Source of the DNA: Chlorobiaceae bacterium
Lineage (GTDB): Bacteria > Bacteroidota > Chlorobiia > Chlorobiales > Chlorobiaceae
DNA length: 6,981 nucleotides
Assembly (NCBI GenBank): GCA_013336025.1
Contig: JAAXUM010000086.1
Span: 1-6,981, forward strand
Direction: 5' to 3'
The notes beneath the pieces were generated by a model that saw only the letters and a program-made list of their open reading frames with translations, made no database searches and was not told the DNA's origin. Positions 6,961-6,981 of this stretch are shown here, in pieces (the first letter of the stretch is position 1; each line of letters opens with the position of its first letter). A program made the translations under genes and the position numbers.

Positions 6961-6981
6961 CAGTTGACGGTCATTTGCGCG

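Overview
The window holds most of a type III CRISPR-Cas effector locus. Five genes lie head to tail on the minus strand: a compact Cas10-like palm protein, a two-part RAMP fusion, two separate Csm3-like RAMP proteins and a fifth RAMP gene cut by the left edge. A divergent cas6 lies on the plus strand. No CRISPR array, cas1/cas2, CARF effector, tRNA, rRNA or insertion sequence is visible. The organism cannot be fixed from this sequence. The genes are bacterial in style, with about 50% GC, one perfect Shine-Dalgarno and sigma70-like promoter boxes. My impression is a green sulfur bacterium (Chlorobi) or relative, but that is a guess.

Layout from right to left. 6066-6866 (+) is cas6, with no Shine-Dalgarno and a sigma70-like promoter almost touching its ATG; a weak hairpin with a T-run follows it. 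5855-6065 is an AT-rich intergenic region with back-to-back promoter candidates. 5854-4445 (-) is a Cas10-like protein of 469 aa with no HD nuclease domain and a GGDE in place of GGDD. 4448-2499 (-) is a 649-aa protein that reads as a Csm3-like Cas7 joined to a Csx10-like (Cas5-group) RAMP. 2502-1612 (-) is a 296-aa Csm3-like RAMP. 1615-563 (-) is a 350-aa Csm3-like RAMP with a long insertion near its N-terminus. 566-1 (-) is the first 188 residues of another RAMP protein resembling TIGR03986. All four minus-strand junctions are 4-bp ATGA overlaps, so the genes almost certainly form one operon with coupled translation.

Expected working: Cas6 cuts pre-crRNA and the five operon proteins assemble on the crRNA. 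Cas10 would sit at the foot as candidate signalling subunit, the Csx10-like half would hold the 5' handle, and the different Cas7-like units would each fill a fixed place in the backbone. Canonical III-A/III-B complexes instead polymerise one Csm3 or Cmr4. The arrangement is closest in logic to type III-D, especially the III-Dv systems built from fused and non-identical Cas7 units, but no separate Cas11 or Csx19 is visible. The genes are recognisable type III families. The unusual points are the fusion, the HD-less GGDE Cas10 and the heteromeric backbone.
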